Origin: Daphnia pulex
Taxonomy: Eukaryota > Arthropoda > Branchiopoda > Diplostraca > Daphniidae
Assembly: GCF_021134715.1 (NCBI RefSeq)
Contig: NC_060020.1
Location: 1,736,001-1,800,000 of the forward strand
Length of the DNA stretch: 64,000 bases
Direction of reading: 5' to 3'
The notes beneath the pieces were generated by a model, which saw nothing but the letters and a program-made list of their open reading frames with translations, was not told the DNA's origin and ran no database searches. Positions within the stretch are counted from its first letter, which is position 1. Each line of letters opens with the position of its first letter. A program made the position numbers and the translations under genes. Positions 34,701 to 48,600 of this stretch are shown here, one piece after another.

Positions 34701-35476
34701 CAAAAGGAAACGACGAACAAATCAAATAACAAATAACAACAGATGAAGCGCAAAGAAGAAAATGTAGTATCTAGTGTTACGGGCCCCGAACAACATGGAA
34801 AGAAAACGAAAGAAATTGGATTGCAAACGACGACGAAAATATTCGCGCATTATATGTCTACTACCTATTTTCTATAACAGGGAAAAAGAAAACGACACGG
34901 GGGCCATTGTGAACGCACGAAATCTGACTGGAGAATCAAAGCTGTTGGGGAGCAACGGCGCGGAGGTTGGCGCGATGGCGTCGGGGAGAAATTTTGTTTT
35001 CATAAGGATAGGAATGAAAAAATATAAAATATTCTCTTTTGTCGGTCTTCTCTCGCCCTCCCTTTTTCTTCCGCCCACATTAACAACGTGAAGCCCCTTG
35101 GCGACAAGTCACTCACAATTTTCGATGTCAATGTCAAAAAAAAGGGGCGACAAATGAAATGGAATGACGTCAAAGGCGAAACTAAAACAACACAAAATAT
35201 AAGAACCCAATCATTTCTTTTTTTTTCTTTTTCTTACAAATTAAGTGTCAAACGCAACTACGACACTTATTAAAAAGAGGGGGGCCACCAGAGCGCGAGA
35301 TGAAAATACGCAATCAAGTAGGGGGAGAAATGACATCCGGGCGTCTCACATCCGGTGTCTTTTATGATGCCCCCACTGCAAAACCCAACGTCACAACAAC
35401 AACAACAACAAAACAGCCGTGAAAAAGTGAAGAGAGCTGGACTGGACTTACCGGTAGTCAAGTAAATGGTCGTCAT
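28707..35476 (-). CDS. Small acidic coiled-coil protein (unrecognised), four coding exons, one GC-AG intron
   Basis: Proposed exons are 35452-35476, 30810-30888, 29473-29728 and 28707-28880, which agree in phase (1, 2, 0) and give 177 residues. The N-terminus reads M-T-T-I-Y-L-T-T-G-S-E-L-S-M-C-G-M-N-G. The third exon is acidic with D-S-H-H-H-H-Q-F and a Ser/Arg block (S-R-G-S-R-G-S-T-S-R-E-E). The last exon completes a predicted coiled coil: T-R-L-Q-Q-I-K joined to D-E-V-R-H-R-R-D-E-F-A-R-L-L-D-E, about 35 residues. The donor of the last intron is ATCAAG|GCAAGT, a non-canonical GC donor with otherwise perfect consensus; the first intron (35451-30889) is about 4.6 kb with a strong CCG|GTAAGT donor. 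The acceptor at 29729 has a weak pyrimidine tract. Frame continuity over three joints supports the model. I cannot name the family and infer no function beyond coiled-coil association. Confidence 0.65.
30889..35451 (-). other. Large first coding intron of the coiled-coil gene
   Basis: About 4.6 kb of low-complexity DNA with simple repeats and no supported exon on either strand. It could carry alternative first exons or regulatory sites, but I see none that I can defend. Confidence 0.4.
31495..31517. repeat. (TTG)n microsatellite
   Basis: About eight uninterrupted TTG units within the large intron of the coiled-coil gene. Comparable arrays are (TTA)n at 32580-32600, (AAAAG)n at 40591-40625 and (TTA)n/(GTA)n at 50955-50988. 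Confidence 0.8.
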
Positions 35477-38400
35477 GATGAGAAATAGCCCGCGAGAAAG
35501 TTGTGTTCAAAACTTGGAACGAGAAATGATGATTGTCAGTGACGTGGGTAAAGAGTTTGGCCAAGACCGGCGGCACTGATGTCTGTCGTTTTTCTCTGAT
35601 ATGTCCAGACTCCTCCTTGTCTTTTGATGATGGCTGCTGTTGGCGGCGGTCAAGTGTTTTTGATGTTTGGAAAAACTCGTCGTACGAATCGATTGAAATC
35701 AGTTGGATTCAACAATAGAAATAAACTCGTTGCAAGTCGACAGTTGACAAGGAAATGGCAACCAAGAGAAAAAGGTTTCCAAAATCAGCGAATGACAGAA
35801 TAAGTGAGAGAGAGAAAAGAGATCCTGACTCGGTCGAGTCTAGTGAACGATTGACAAAGAAAGCCGAGGGAGTAGCACACTTGTATAGAGCTTAGACGTT
35901 GCGTGAGCTCTACTCTACACTGTTGGGTCGAGGTGGGACTATAGCAGACGATAGGATAGGTGGGAGGTGGCATGACGGTGGTGGCAGCACGGTCGGTACG
36001 ATGAGAGTCCTCCTCCAAAGATTCACCGCCGCTACTACGACTGCTACTGCATTTCCCTTGATATGACGAGGCTACACATCTGAAAAACCCTCTTGTTGTT
36101 GCGTGTGAGCACTGTGCCACTCGACAAGAGTCGGGAGGAAAAAGGATCAACGACTTTGGGTCTCTCTCATCCAGGTCTTTGGGTGCACAAAGGGTAGGGC
36201 GAATAGGAAAGGATTTCTACACAACATTGTGTATTAATGGTCACACACATCATCATCATCGTCTTATTCCTTCAACCATGCGTTGCCAATGATGGAGGAA
36301 ACTGATCCACTCGCTCGCGGTGAGCTGCTACCTCAGTTTCTTGTCAACTTGATCCGCCGGATTTGGCAGTCTATATGGATTGCTATTTCGTGTGTGCTGG
36401 CGAAACGGATCTACTTCTTCTTCTCCCTCGCGTGAAATTTATTTCAATGTGAACGAGATACGACCCGAGAAAAAAATATGGGATGTGGCTTCGCATCTAT
36501 GGGTGTGGGCGCAGGTGCCGTTTCCTTATATCCATCTATATTTCTCTCTTCGGCTTGAATTATATATTAAAAAGTAGTCTATACTCCGGTACAGCTGCCG
36601 CTGCTGCTGGACTGGGGTTTTGTATTTTTATTATGCATATAATATACGAATAGAGAAGATATGGGGCCTTTTTCCTTATTCTTGCCCTCCCCCATTGTCT
36701 GTGCCCCGTGAAACTCGAAACCCTGTGAATATACGACGAGGCTTATTACCAGTGAAGACTGTCGGCCCGCATCTAATATTGCTGTCGAGTGGCACCGCCC
36801 TCTCTCCCATTTACGTCATCGTATCGTCACACTACATATGCTATCCGGCCCTTTCCTCTTAACTTGACTACATAATACTTTAGAGCGGACGACAACACAG
36901 CAGCAGCAGCCAAAGAAAGAGGCGAATATAACATATAAGAGACGCCAAAGCGTATGTGCTCTTATGGTGTATATCTTATAGAGGAAAAAAGACAACTATA
37001 TAGTGACGTCGATTCCATGGCGTCGAGGGGTGGCAGGAGAGAGAAAGTGAAAATAGAAAGAAAAGAAAAAGGGGGAGGTGGTGGTGAGACACCCAATTCC
37101 ATCCAACTCGGCTGTGTGTGTGTACACCATATATATATATATGTCTAAAAGCGCTTTTGGGTCCTTGGAGAAACTTTGGAGCGTCGTCGACGTCGTCACG
37201 CCTTTGACGTCAGCAAAAAGACGTTCCCGTCTATACTCTCTCTCTCTGCTGATTCCCCCCCACCAGTTTTTCTTTCTCACACTTTTCTTCTTTTACACAG
37301 AGTGTTGTTCACGGTTGTTCACTTGTGTCTCCTTATCAAAACTCCTTGGCTCCTGATATATATATAACAACCGAAAAGTTTCCTTTCTTATATAGAGAGA
37401 GTCTACGATGGTGCTGCTCGCATTTCAAACTCATTATCGAATATCGATAATGGGATAAAATATTCCAGCCGGGGTCCCGCGTGCTCCTGCTGCTCGTTTC
37501 TGTATACACCATATACATAACCACAAGAGACACGCGTCACCTTTGGCTCCTGCTACCTTTGGTTTTTGGGGGGGTTATGTGTACTATCGAGACGACGACG
37601 ACATGTCGAAACACGAGACACAATGTAGAAAAGAGACCCACCGCAAGACAACAAATTTTGTCAATAATAAAACTCAAACAAGCCTAGCAAAGGCGACGTG
37701 TATAGGGTAACCACAGGAATCATTACTATTGCAGTTGTTGTTGTTGTTTGTTTGTTTCAAAACAAAATGAAAAGAGACGCGGGGGGAAAGGCGTCTTTTC
37801 CCTCCCACTCAAAAATTTCCATTCACTTTCTTCTTTTGTTCTTTTTTCTTTTTTTTTTACATCCCGGGAAGTGAATAATAAAACTAGACAGCAACACACG
37901 TGAATAAAAACTACTACAGTGAAATATATTTCCGAGTGACCAATCGAATGAAAACCACACGCCCAGCAAACCCAAATTTATAAACAGAAAACTGTTGAAA
38001 TAATAGCATTTAAAAACAAGATGTATATTTGGTGTTGTAAGAATGCCTGTACTATAGTCAAACGACCTCCGCAAAATGTGTTTTCGGGTCAAATTTGATG
38101 GCGCGATCGTTGTTGCTGTGTGCGCAATTCGCGTCATGTAACAGCAAAGGAGATATCCGGTACCGAGTATTGCCAATCTGGAATAAGAGAATGGATCCGG
38201 TGCGCGTTTCCCGGATGGTAAATTTGGGTGACGTCGCGGAGATGGTCCTCAAGGTTGAAGGACATCACTGCGTTATGAGAATCTTCTCTTTTATATGTTA
38301 CGGGAAGAAGAAGAGGCGATATGTCATGGCGCAGAGCTTTTCGGGGGAGGTTGGCACACACAATAGCCGACAATGATGACACAACCCTCCGTCGCCATGG

Positions 38401-41047
38401 AGAAACAAAAACGAGAGTCTATAGCCATAAGAGAGAGGATAGTAACAGAGCCCGTTGCTAAGACGTCGAGTGAATAGATACTATACTGGACAAGAGATGA
38501 TAATAAGACGCGCCCGGCTGCCGCGCGGAGGCAAAGAAAATCATTGGCCGCGTCTGAAATCGATTGAAACGGGAATCCAATATTACTCCGACCTTTTTCT
38601 TGTTTGATTATGTGAACCACATCACACAGCACAACAGCGATGACATTGCTGCGTGCCCCCCGTTGTTCACAAAAGTGTTGCCGGGCCACACATACACGTC
38701 TAGATACGACAACAACACCACCACCAGTTCTATACATTTGCTGTGAGTGCCAGAGTCACCTCGGTTGACAAAGATTTCCTTAGACACGGAAACCACGTCC
38801 CAGGGTGTGTTACGCGACATATCCACAGTGGCGGGCGGGACCGGCTCATGAATGGAACGATATATAGAACGAAGAATAATCGACACTTCGATTCACCCGA
38901 GGTCTACCACACACGCCACCGGGCTGGCTATATAGCCAGCGGAGGAGAGAGATATATGTCTATTCTGCACACGATTTTTTTTTTCTTTTTTTTTCTTTTT
39001 CCTCGTTCACTCCCGCGGGAATTTAGGGGTGGCGTATTACACACACACCGAGAAAGATGGACGATCGCGAGCAAATGCAACCCAAAAAAGGATTGAGTGA
39101 AGAGGAGGTGGACAAGTCCATTTCAATCGCGAGCCAAAGAGATCTACTAAAAAAGAAAGAGAGAAATATAAAGTATCTTTTGTCCATGTATATAAGGAAC
39201 TTCCGTTCCAGGACTCTGTGTTGTGTGTGTGTATCTAAGCTCCCCGGTCTCTATTATGCCGCGCCCCTCCCTTTTTTTTTCTTCTTCTCCCGACGGTTGT
39301 GACGCTGATCGATAAACACCGGACCATTTGATGCGATTGAAGCGCAGCATATTATAGTCTCTCTCTCTCGTTCTCTATAGCTCCTTATCCAGGAGCGAGG
39401 AGAGATAAAAGACTCGACAGCGCAACACACAAAGAGGCGACCAGATTCTATTTCCCCCCCCCCTTTGAGTGTATAGTGGAACCAACTGGCGTCTCTCTTC
39501 GTATTATTAGCAGCAGCAGTGCCCGGTTATCATACATATGGCGAAAATTGTCGCTAGTGAGGAGATGATCATCTCTCAAAAGCGCTACTACACACGAGCC
39601 ACACTCAACTCTGCTGGAAGGTGTGTAGCTTTATTAGTAGGATCCAGTAGAGAACACGAACAGTCAAAAGAAAAAAAAGGGCGTTGCCCTTATTGGCGGC
39701 CTTGTGGACGAGCTATATGGAGCGTGAAAATTTGGTTTTTCTGCCAGGCCGAACAGACACCTTATTTTTTTTTTGCATATCTACTACGAAAAAAAGAAAA
39801 AAAGGGAAATTCAATTTTCTTATTCGCACGAATATAAAATAAAATATAGCGACCTTCCTTCGCCAGTCTAATAATAAAAGAGCGCAAAAGGGGGGAGAAG
39901 AAAAAAAGGGGAAATCTACGACGTCTATGACGTCTTTGGCATTCCGCCTACTCCCGCCCATCCACCGATCTCTCTCGACACTATTATACTATCTCTCCTG
40001 CTGACTGTATATATCGTCTGGCGACTTCTTATTTCCTCTTTTTGTCTTTTATTTCTTTTGGCTATTTTGATTAATAGTCGCTCCTCCTGCCGTACCATCT
40101 CTTCGTTGTAAATAATCGCGCGAGAAATGCAGAAAGTTTCGCTTATCCCTCCCTTTTTCGGTTGTTTGTTTTTATTTCCTCGCCAACTGTTTTATTGTCT
40201 TTTTCACCGAGACATCAAATAAAAGGTGAACACACAGACACATTTATCGATGAGATTCGGCTTTCCCCTGTTCCAGCTGCCCCCCTCTTACGCACGGACC
40301 AGAACCGACCGACACTGGAACGTAGAGCAACTCGCACGGAGCCACCAGATCGTGCAAAAGCTAATCTCCTTTTTTCTTCATTTCCCTTTTCGTCGCTGGC
40401 TGACGATGGTGGTGTTTCTCGCGTAGTCATCGAGAAGGAAAAAACAACAAAAAATAACGCAAAGAAATAAAAATAAAAAGTGATGTAGAGGCGGGAACAC
40501 GAACACGGTCATATTATGTGCTGGAAAACCAGAGATGAGATAAGGCAATAAAAGGCAACGACTTGAAGAAACAAATACAGAGGCAGAGAGAGAAAGAAAG
40601 AAAAGAAAAGAAAAGAAAAGAAAAAGGAGAGAATACATTATAAGAACCCACATGTAATATTGAAGGTGTGTGTGTGGAGGTCCAGGTTGCGTGCAGCGCG
40701 TGAAAGTGAATGTATGTGCGTCTGCTGCCAAAACAACAAAACAGAATATTAATGATTGTTACACACTGGTCGCCTAGCGCCTCGAGTAACGCATCAATAG
40801 AAATACTCACACGCCCGATTCAGAAAAAAAAAATAAAAAGGAAAACCAAACGAGAAAATAAAACATTCACAATTTCGGCATAATAATATTAATAAGATTT
40901 TTTTTTGGGGGGGGGTTGTTTTGTTTTGTTGGAAGTCAAAAGAATATGTAAGTGAGAAACGTGTGATGAAAATAATATTGCCAATTGCAGTATCTGGCCG
41001 ATAAAGGCTGAACTCAATTATTACTACTCGGCCAGGTCTTTTTGCAA
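35477..41047. other. Intergenic DNA with purine/pyrimidine-rich tracts
   Basis: This lies between the 5' end of the coiled-coil gene and the 3' end of the acidic muscle-type gene. It contains long T/C or A/G tracts and homopolymers and no supported exon. The first few hundred bases probably include the 5' leader and promoter of the coiled-coil gene. A frame at 35785-36150 (minus) shows no domain and is probably leader sequence. Confidence 0.4.
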
Positions 41048-41566
41048 TTATTCTTCTTCTTCTTCCTCCTCTTCTTCTTCTTCCTCTTCTTCTTCTTCAT
41101 CTTCTTCGTGAGTTTGAGCAACGCTGGTAGTTACTTCTTCTTCTTCTTCGTTGGTTACTTCATCAGCTGGCGATATGGTATCGACAGGATTTTCTGGCGT
41201 CGGCTGTTCGTCGTCGATGGACTCTTCCACTGGGGCGGATTCAGTTTTCCTCCGGATGGGCTCCTCCTCATCACCCCAGGTGAATTCCGCCACCGGTTCG
41301 GGTTCGATCGCTTCCGGTTCTGGCACTGGTGGCTCTTCTTCCACGACTGCTTCTTCTGTCGCCACAACTTCTTCCTCGACGATTTCTTCGACTACGTCTG
41401 TCACTTCCGCTTCCGGTTGTTCTTCCACCGCCACCACCTCCTCCTCAACCGCTGCAGCAGCTTCAACTTCTGGATTATTGCTTCGTTTAAAGGTGAATTC
41501 CTCCTCACCGCCCCAAATGTCCTCCGAAGCCTTGACGATTCCAAACACAAATCGATCAAAAGAAAT
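41048..41566 (-). CDS. Alternative terminal exon: Glu-rich C-terminus of the 41-54 kb gene
   Basis: A phase-0 exon behind the acceptor TGTTCAG at 41567 reads I-S-F-D-R-F-V-F-G-I-V-K-A-S-E-D-I-W-G-G-E-E-E-F-T-F-K, then about 120 residues rich in Glu, Val and Pro, and ends in an almost pure poly-Glu tail with TAA at 41048-41050. It can replace the terminal exon at 42624-42767, as both follow a phase-0 donor at 42837. The full protein with this exon would be 539 residues. The repeated F-T-[FW] context after acidic stretches (E-E-F-T-F-K; A-E-F-T-W-G-D-E-E-E) suggests short linear motifs. The large plus-strand frames here are antisense artefacts of the GAA/GAG repeats. Use in the same transcript unit is inferred from phase and order. 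Confidence 0.6.
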   Translation of the reverse strand: MSFDRFVFGIVKASEDIWGGEEEFTFKRSNNPEVEAAAAVEEEVVAVEEQPEAEVTDVVEEIVEEEVVATEEAVVEEEPPVPEPEAIEPEPVAEFTWGDEEEPIRRKTESAPVEESIDDEQPTPENPVDTISPADEVTNEEEEEVTTSVAQTHEEDEEEEEEEEEEEEEEEE

Positions 41567-42623
41567 CTGAACAGTCCGTTGTTGTTGTTGTTGTTGTTGG
41601 TTTGGTGTTGGATGGCGTCAACGTCTCGCAGAATTAGGAAGGAAAAGAAAAAGCCATTCGGGGTTATGAATATTTCCTAGAGAGTTAAATAAATGATGTG
41701 TCCAATCCAAGCGAAAAATTTCACGAGTGGGAAAAATAAAACAGTGTGTAGGAGAGGAGAGTGAAAGTTGAAAGAATTATATTTCCAAGGAAGAATATGA
41801 TAGTAAAACGAAGGCGCTTTGTTATATAAACTTTTGTGATTGTGATCATTAGAGAGGATAGTGGGGGTGATGCACTACCAGGGGATAGAAATCATATCGT
41901 CACTAAAAAAAACAAAATCTACCGCTGGGAAACATGGTGAAATAGTTAAAATTATTTCAAATAGCGATCAAAATACAACCGATCCTGATGTTGTTCATTT
42001 TTTTCTCTTGAAGCGATCCCGTTGAATGTGGATTATATTAATGAAGGGGGAAAAAGGAGCATGAAATAATATTATACTATATAATAGAGAGAAGCCACAA
42101 CAACGAAACAAAAAAAAAAGAGAAATTAAATAAAAATGAATTGCAACACGCGCGCATTGTCTTCGTGTGAACGATTCGGCACTCATCAATCAGTGAGGAA
42201 ATAACAAGTGTTTGTGTAATGGATGTGTGTGTGTTGGTTTGTGTGTGCCAATAATTAAGTAAATTTCAAAGCAGCTCGCGCGGTTATTTGTTTGAATGAA
42301 ATTGTGCGACAGACCGCCCCGGTGAGTGGAGGGAGGAACACATCAGAGCAAGACACTTGTTTTGATTGTAATTTTGTTTCCCTCTCTAATGGACGACTGA
42401 TGCCCAGTCAAATTAAGGAAATAAAAAAGAGAAAAAAAAAAAAAAAATAAAACTCGTCCGTTGGGTTATTCAGCATATGTCATATGTGTGTCAGTTTTGA
42501 ATTTGAAAAATTTGGTTTGTAATGTGATGTTTTGTTAATTAAAAGATGTTTTAATTAAACGAAACCAGTTATTATTATTATTATTAATATTAATATTATT
42601 TAGTGTTGATTGTTTTTGTTTTA

Positions 42624-45600
42624 TTATTCGGTGCTTACTGCGACTTCCTCGGGAACGGCGTCGGATGATTCTTCGACTGGAGCTGCAGGTTCCGGTTCCG
42701 GTTCGGCCACTTCGGGCTCAGGTTCCGGCTCGGGAGCGGCGACTTCCTCATCAGCTACCACCGGCTCCTGAAATTTTAAAAAAGTTAAATGACCTTAATG
42801 GACTGAAATCGAATTGAATTGATGTGAAATAGCCTACGGCTTCGGGCTCGGGTTCGGGTTCCGGCTGTGCCTCTTCAACTGGGGCACTTTCCTCCTCTTC
42901 GACAACAGGTTCCGGCTCTGGCTCCGGCTCGGGCTCTGGTTCCGGCTCGGGGGTTGGCTCTTTGACCTTTGACTTCTTCTTCTTCTTCTTGACTTCTTTG
43001 ACTTCCTCTACAGGCTCAGCTTCCGGCTCTGGCTCGGCTTCCGCTGCGTAGTAATTATCTTCCGGCTGGACTTCGTCATCGGCGAATGCAACAGTCGAAG
43101 ATTTCGTTTCTTCCGCCGGCAAATCCCACGGGTCCTCCGGCTCATCTTCGTATTTGGTGATCATCTGGGCCTTGCGATCCTCCGCCGCAATTCTGGCCAA
43201 CTCCTCGTTGGCTTGGGCCACTTTCTTATTCACGCGATCCTGTTGTTGGAAAACAAAACAAAAAAAGGACGCGCGCATTCCGCATTTATAAACGGTGAAC
43301 GATTGTTGCGTCCATCCATCTTGGATGGAATAAATTGTCTGTCTAGTCTGGCATGTCATAGGGTGGGGCTGGGTGGAGTTTTGGGAGCCTGGAGAATATA
43401 GGCAAAGCATTTTCGGTATGCCAATAGAGAGACAGGTTGAAGAATGCCGGTGCGTCAATCATGAAGGAGCGCCGCCGTCATTAATAAACGAACAGACGAG
43501 TCGAGGAAGGAAGAAGAAGCCGTCGCCAGCGGGATCGATGAGTGCTGGGTGGGTGGGGATCCGTTGCTTGGCAATGGCCGCCAAGCAAGCCAGGAGGTAA
43601 ATAATAAGGACGAGGTGCAGGAGCCATAGCCATTGAAACATTGATAAGGGTCTGTACAATATCTATAGCTTAGGCTCATTTAAGTGTATCGACGGGGGGG
43701 ACTTACGACGATGCGTTCGGGATCCCTCTTCTCGTTGATGCGGTTCCTGGCATCCACTCGCCGAGCCATTCGCTGATCCTTGGTCGTGTAGACGACTGAA
43801 AACAGCAAAACAAAACACAGGCAAATAAATGGAACTGAAATGGAGACACGTGCGGAATTTAGTCGACACGCGCAGTCAATTTCTCCGGCACTACGAGAAG
43901 ATTAGCATCGGGGGCAAGGATGGGATTACGGATGAGGGGAGACACCATCCGAGCGCGATCCGCTTCTCTCTCTCCCGACAGTGAAATCCCTCGGGGCAAA
44001 ATGCGGGTGGCCTTTTGTCATTAGCGCATAACATTTCCCGAATTTCATTCGCATGCTCGTGCGGATTGCCTCAGACTTGTTCTAATTAAACGAATCAATT
44101 TGGGCCAATTGAAATTTTCCCGCTTTGGGGGGGTAAGACGCTTCGCATCCTTGCCTTGAATGCAAGAGACGAGGTTTATTGGGTATGAAAGTGAAGGAAA
44201 TGAAAAGGTTATGTGGAAGACGAGCAGAGGAATTGGGAATGTCTCATTATCAAACGAGAAAGTTTTCCTTCGCTCATAAATCAGGACAGGCGGAAGAGAC
44301 GTTAACACACCTGGTCCGGAACTGTGGGCCCGTCGCGAACTCCGGATGTAAGTGGACAGGAAAGAGATTCCGCATTTGATTTTGCTGTCGTCCTCGGAGA
44401 ACTTTGGAACGCTGCGCTTCGACTGCGGGTAATGCCCTGCGTAGGAGATGCAGGCCAAATGACCTTTACCTTGTTAATAATTCGCATGTTACGTGATTAA
44501 TGAGTTAAAAATAAGCGACACGCAAAGGAAAAAAGAAACAAAACAAAAAAGGAGAGAACAAAAACAACAATTAGGATGACGTTTGCAACAGTGAGACAAC
44601 AAACAAGAGCTAGGGAATACAATGACGTCTTTTCACATCGATTTCGGGACAGATCAATAATTTTACACGTGAGGGGCAATAGCACCTGCACGTGCTCCAC
44701 AAACATCCGACGACACCTGAAATTTGGAAAGGTGTTGTAAGACTGAACAAAAGAGTCCCTTCAGTTCCCCCATAATGTCGACCGGAAGCCAACCCGGACA
44801 TGAACGATGGTGTCAAGCTTGGACTTAACAAACAAGGCCATTAAAGAAACACATTTTCTCTAGTCTTTTAAAAACGTGTACAGAATTAAGTTGACTCTTT
44901 TCCGACTGTAACTAAACTATTTTCGATTATATAAAGAAAGAATTCGTAACGTTCATTGAAATTGAAAGCAAAGCCAAACCACTAACCGATCGTTCCCTTG
45001 TGCGAATCCGAATCCCTGCTGGAACGGCTGGACAAGTACATTGAGTGACGGGAGTCGTAACTGGGGGACTCGAACGACGACGACTCGTACGGCCTTAACG
45101 ACGATGGCCGGAAGTACGAGCTAGAGCTGGCTCTGTCGTAGTCACTACTGCCACTCAGGTACCTGAAGACAAACAAAGAAAAGAAACAAATGATGGATGA
45201 TATTAGTTTTCACGTCGAGATTTGCTCATTTTGCTTCATTACCGAGCCGAGTTGCGGCTGGCCAATTGAGACGGTTCCATGTGGTAATTGTTAATCGGAG
45301 TGTAGCGGTTGAGCACGGACGAGGCCGCGTAACGCCAATTGCGCATATCTTCTTGGATATCCTAGTGACGAGAATAAAACAGGAGCACGTGAATCGTATC
45401 AAAATTCGATTAGGAAATCTGGGAAGAAGAATAGACAAAAAAGTTCCTGCAATAGGGAATTTGTTTGAGTAGATGTCAATTGAAAGACACAATAATTCAC
45501 CAGAAATCCGGCAGACGAGAATGGGAAAATGGAGAAGATGTATCCAAGTAACTCTATATATAGAGAGTTCTCCTCTTCTCTGATCTTTTTGAGTGCCGGA

Positions 45601-48600
45601 CAAAGTCCGCCGCAGACGTTGGGCCCGCTGCGATAAACAGCTCTCCATTCCAATAGACAAGTTGAATAGCCGCCGCTAAATCCTCTCGCTTCCCAGGAAA
45701 GTTGATTGTCTTGTCCGCATTTTGCGAAACGGCGGCCGCCTTTACTCCATTGAATGCGTCCTCCTCCTCCATATTCTTTGAACAAAACGTTGAATTGGAC
45801 GGACGACGGCGAAAACGTGACCTTACTATTGATTCGTTCGTGAATGGATAGACCTGCCAAAACTGTCCGTCATTCAGCATCATGCGGATCCCGCGTCCCA
45901 TATCGACCGCCAACCCAATTCCCGGTTTATTCTTGATAAAAATTGCACCAGCCCGGCCTTAGCTGCTCCCGCTTTTTTCTCGTCCCTTACTTCACCATTT
46001 TTCCCATAACATTTTAGATGGATTACATTATCGAACGGTTAGTTGCCTCCATTTTTTCGTGACTATTCCCAACGACCTTACAGATCTAGTAGACTCATAC
46101 AGCCTGACAATACATCATCATCATCATCAGTCCTATCTTTTTTTGTCCTCCTTTTCCCTCTAAGGGTAAATGGCGGAAAACGACATCGTTCAACAAGGAT
46201 TTTTTTCTTCTTCTTATTTCCTCCAAGTTTCTAAATTCCCCCAATGTTGGAGCCATTAAACCCGGCACAGAGATTTAAAAGCGATAAACGACTTACTTGC
46301 ATAGAAGAAGCAAAAGTATCCTCCAAGTAGGAAGCGGGATTGTATTTCGGCACGACCTGGATCATGATGGGCTCCATGGCGTCGGTATAGAGAGCGCTCA
46401 TCCGGTGGGCAGACATCGGCACCGAGTACATGGGCGGTGGGGCCGAGGGCGTCAAGCGTTGGTGGGCGATCCTGGGGATGGATCCGTGATAGGTTTGCGC
46501 CTAGAAAAAAAGCCGATTAGAGCGACGACGACGACGAACAATTAAACATTCATGATCTGATTAGCGAAAAGCATTTGGCATTTCAGCGGCAAGAAGGAGT
46601 TGGTTATCATTTTGAGTTGAGCCATTGTTAATTTTCGTGTTAAATTATGTATAGTATGCGCATCAAAAGCATTTGTATTATTGACATTCCTTTCTTTTTA
46701 GGCGGTACAGTTTCGTTTCCACTCAAGGTTTCCCTCCCGCCCAGCGGAGCAACAAATTACGACCGAACGGGCCCATTCAAAGCTAAGAGAAACACACAGC
46801 AAAGAGGACAACAAAGTTTTTCGTGGGAAGAGAAAAAAGGAAACAGCACTCGAGAAAAAAACTTGTAACGAATAAGATTGGATTTTTTTTCCTCTTTCGG
46901 GAAAGAGAATAATAGCACAAATAAAACAAAGAGAAAACAACCATGCGCGCATGTTATTATAAAAAAAAGGGCGATTTCTCTTTCTCGCCATTGATACTGC
47001 CAATCGTTTTGCGATTTGAACGAGCCGCGCCTGTTATTATTTCGACTCACCATTTTGAGTAATGGAAACAAGAAATTTGTTTGGGGGATTATATATTGTT
47101 TGGCGATGAATAAAATTTCAAAATAGAAGGTTGTGCATAATCATTACCAAAAGAGCTCTATGTGAAATGTACAAAAGAACTTTTGGTTAGCCTCAATATA
47201 GCGTTTTGTGTAAAGAAGAATAGAAGAAGAAATGAGTTGGCATATCAGTTTCGTCCATAAACCCCGTGATTCGATTGCCCTTCTTTCCTCCCAAATCATT
47301 TTCGCTTGATTGCGCCAATCGATTCGAGGTCATGCCAGACAACCCTTGCCCACAGGAATTGAGGATGTGTTGAAAGGAAAAAAGAGAGTAGAGAAAGAGA
47401 GTGAAATGGAACCTTCACGTATATTATGACGTCAATGGGATCGTGCGCCAGCACATTTTTTTGGCATTTTTCAAAAATGAATGAAGGTTGTGTGTCGTTT
47501 GCCGAACAAAGGCTTCCTCCCATAACAATAGGAAAAAAGTGGCGAAACCGGTATAGAGTTATTATACAGCTTCACCCAACAGTCGATCAGGTGGTTAAAA
47601 AAAAGCCATTTAATGCGCGCTTTATATTTGCACACAGGCCATAAAAGAGTCAGGACTAAAACGGGCTAGGTTCAGGTAAATTTAGATAAGCCAGCAGTGT
47701 TCGGTCGTTTCTGCTTCCTTATCGTTGGTTATGTAACTGCACAATTTTTTCCTCCCCGAGGTGGTAACAGAGCGAGTTAATTGAAAGTCGAGGTTATCGG
47801 AATAGACTGTCGCTCATTACCTGGCAACCAATAAATATGAAACCGAGTACAGAATACTTTTCGGGGAATGCAGTAAATAGCGTTTGAGAATAGCGGATCT
47901 GGTTTCGGTTTGATTTTCGTTAACGGTTGGCACGGCGGTTAGTCGTCAAGCGATCGGTTTAGATTCACCACCCAATTCGATAGAAAGCTTTCCAACAGAA
48001 ATACGAGTACGTAGAGTAAGTGTATGTACCTTGCCTAGTCCTGGTAGATGGTGGAAGGACATCTTTGTCACTAAGTGCTGCTCGATTTATGTGCGTGTTC
48101 CAAAACGTAAAGAAATACACACAAAAAAAACGCGTGACCTTTCGCACGAAATTAAAAGGACATATGCGATCAATAGGTGATCAATTTTCGGTCTTGTTGC
48201 AATGAAGACAGCTCCATAATTAAAACTATTTCCTAAAGCAAACGAAACTATATTTTCTAAATAGAATTCCAATTGGCTAATTAATTAAAATGTTCGTTTA
48301 ATTGAAAAATAATGACGATGAAGACCGACATGTTGATGGAAGACCAAATCAATATTCCATCATCGGTGTCGATTGCAATTGGACTCTATTTACTGCTAAA
48401 TTAACGGAGCAATTTATTGATTTTAGCATAAATTTATAAAAACCAACTTCAAACGTTGGCTGGTGGAAATCATTTATTCACAAAAATCTATCGAATATCA
48501 ACGAATCAGTATCTCTCAATAAGCTTAAGGTCTAAATTAGAACTTTTTTTAGTGTGCAAGAGTAATTAGTAATTGACGAGATCTGGTAAATTAAGCCATA

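Noticed and set aside
41042-41680. 212-codon plus-strand frame rich in Phe
   Set aside because: Antisense shadow of the GAA/GAG repeats in the poly-Glu exon.
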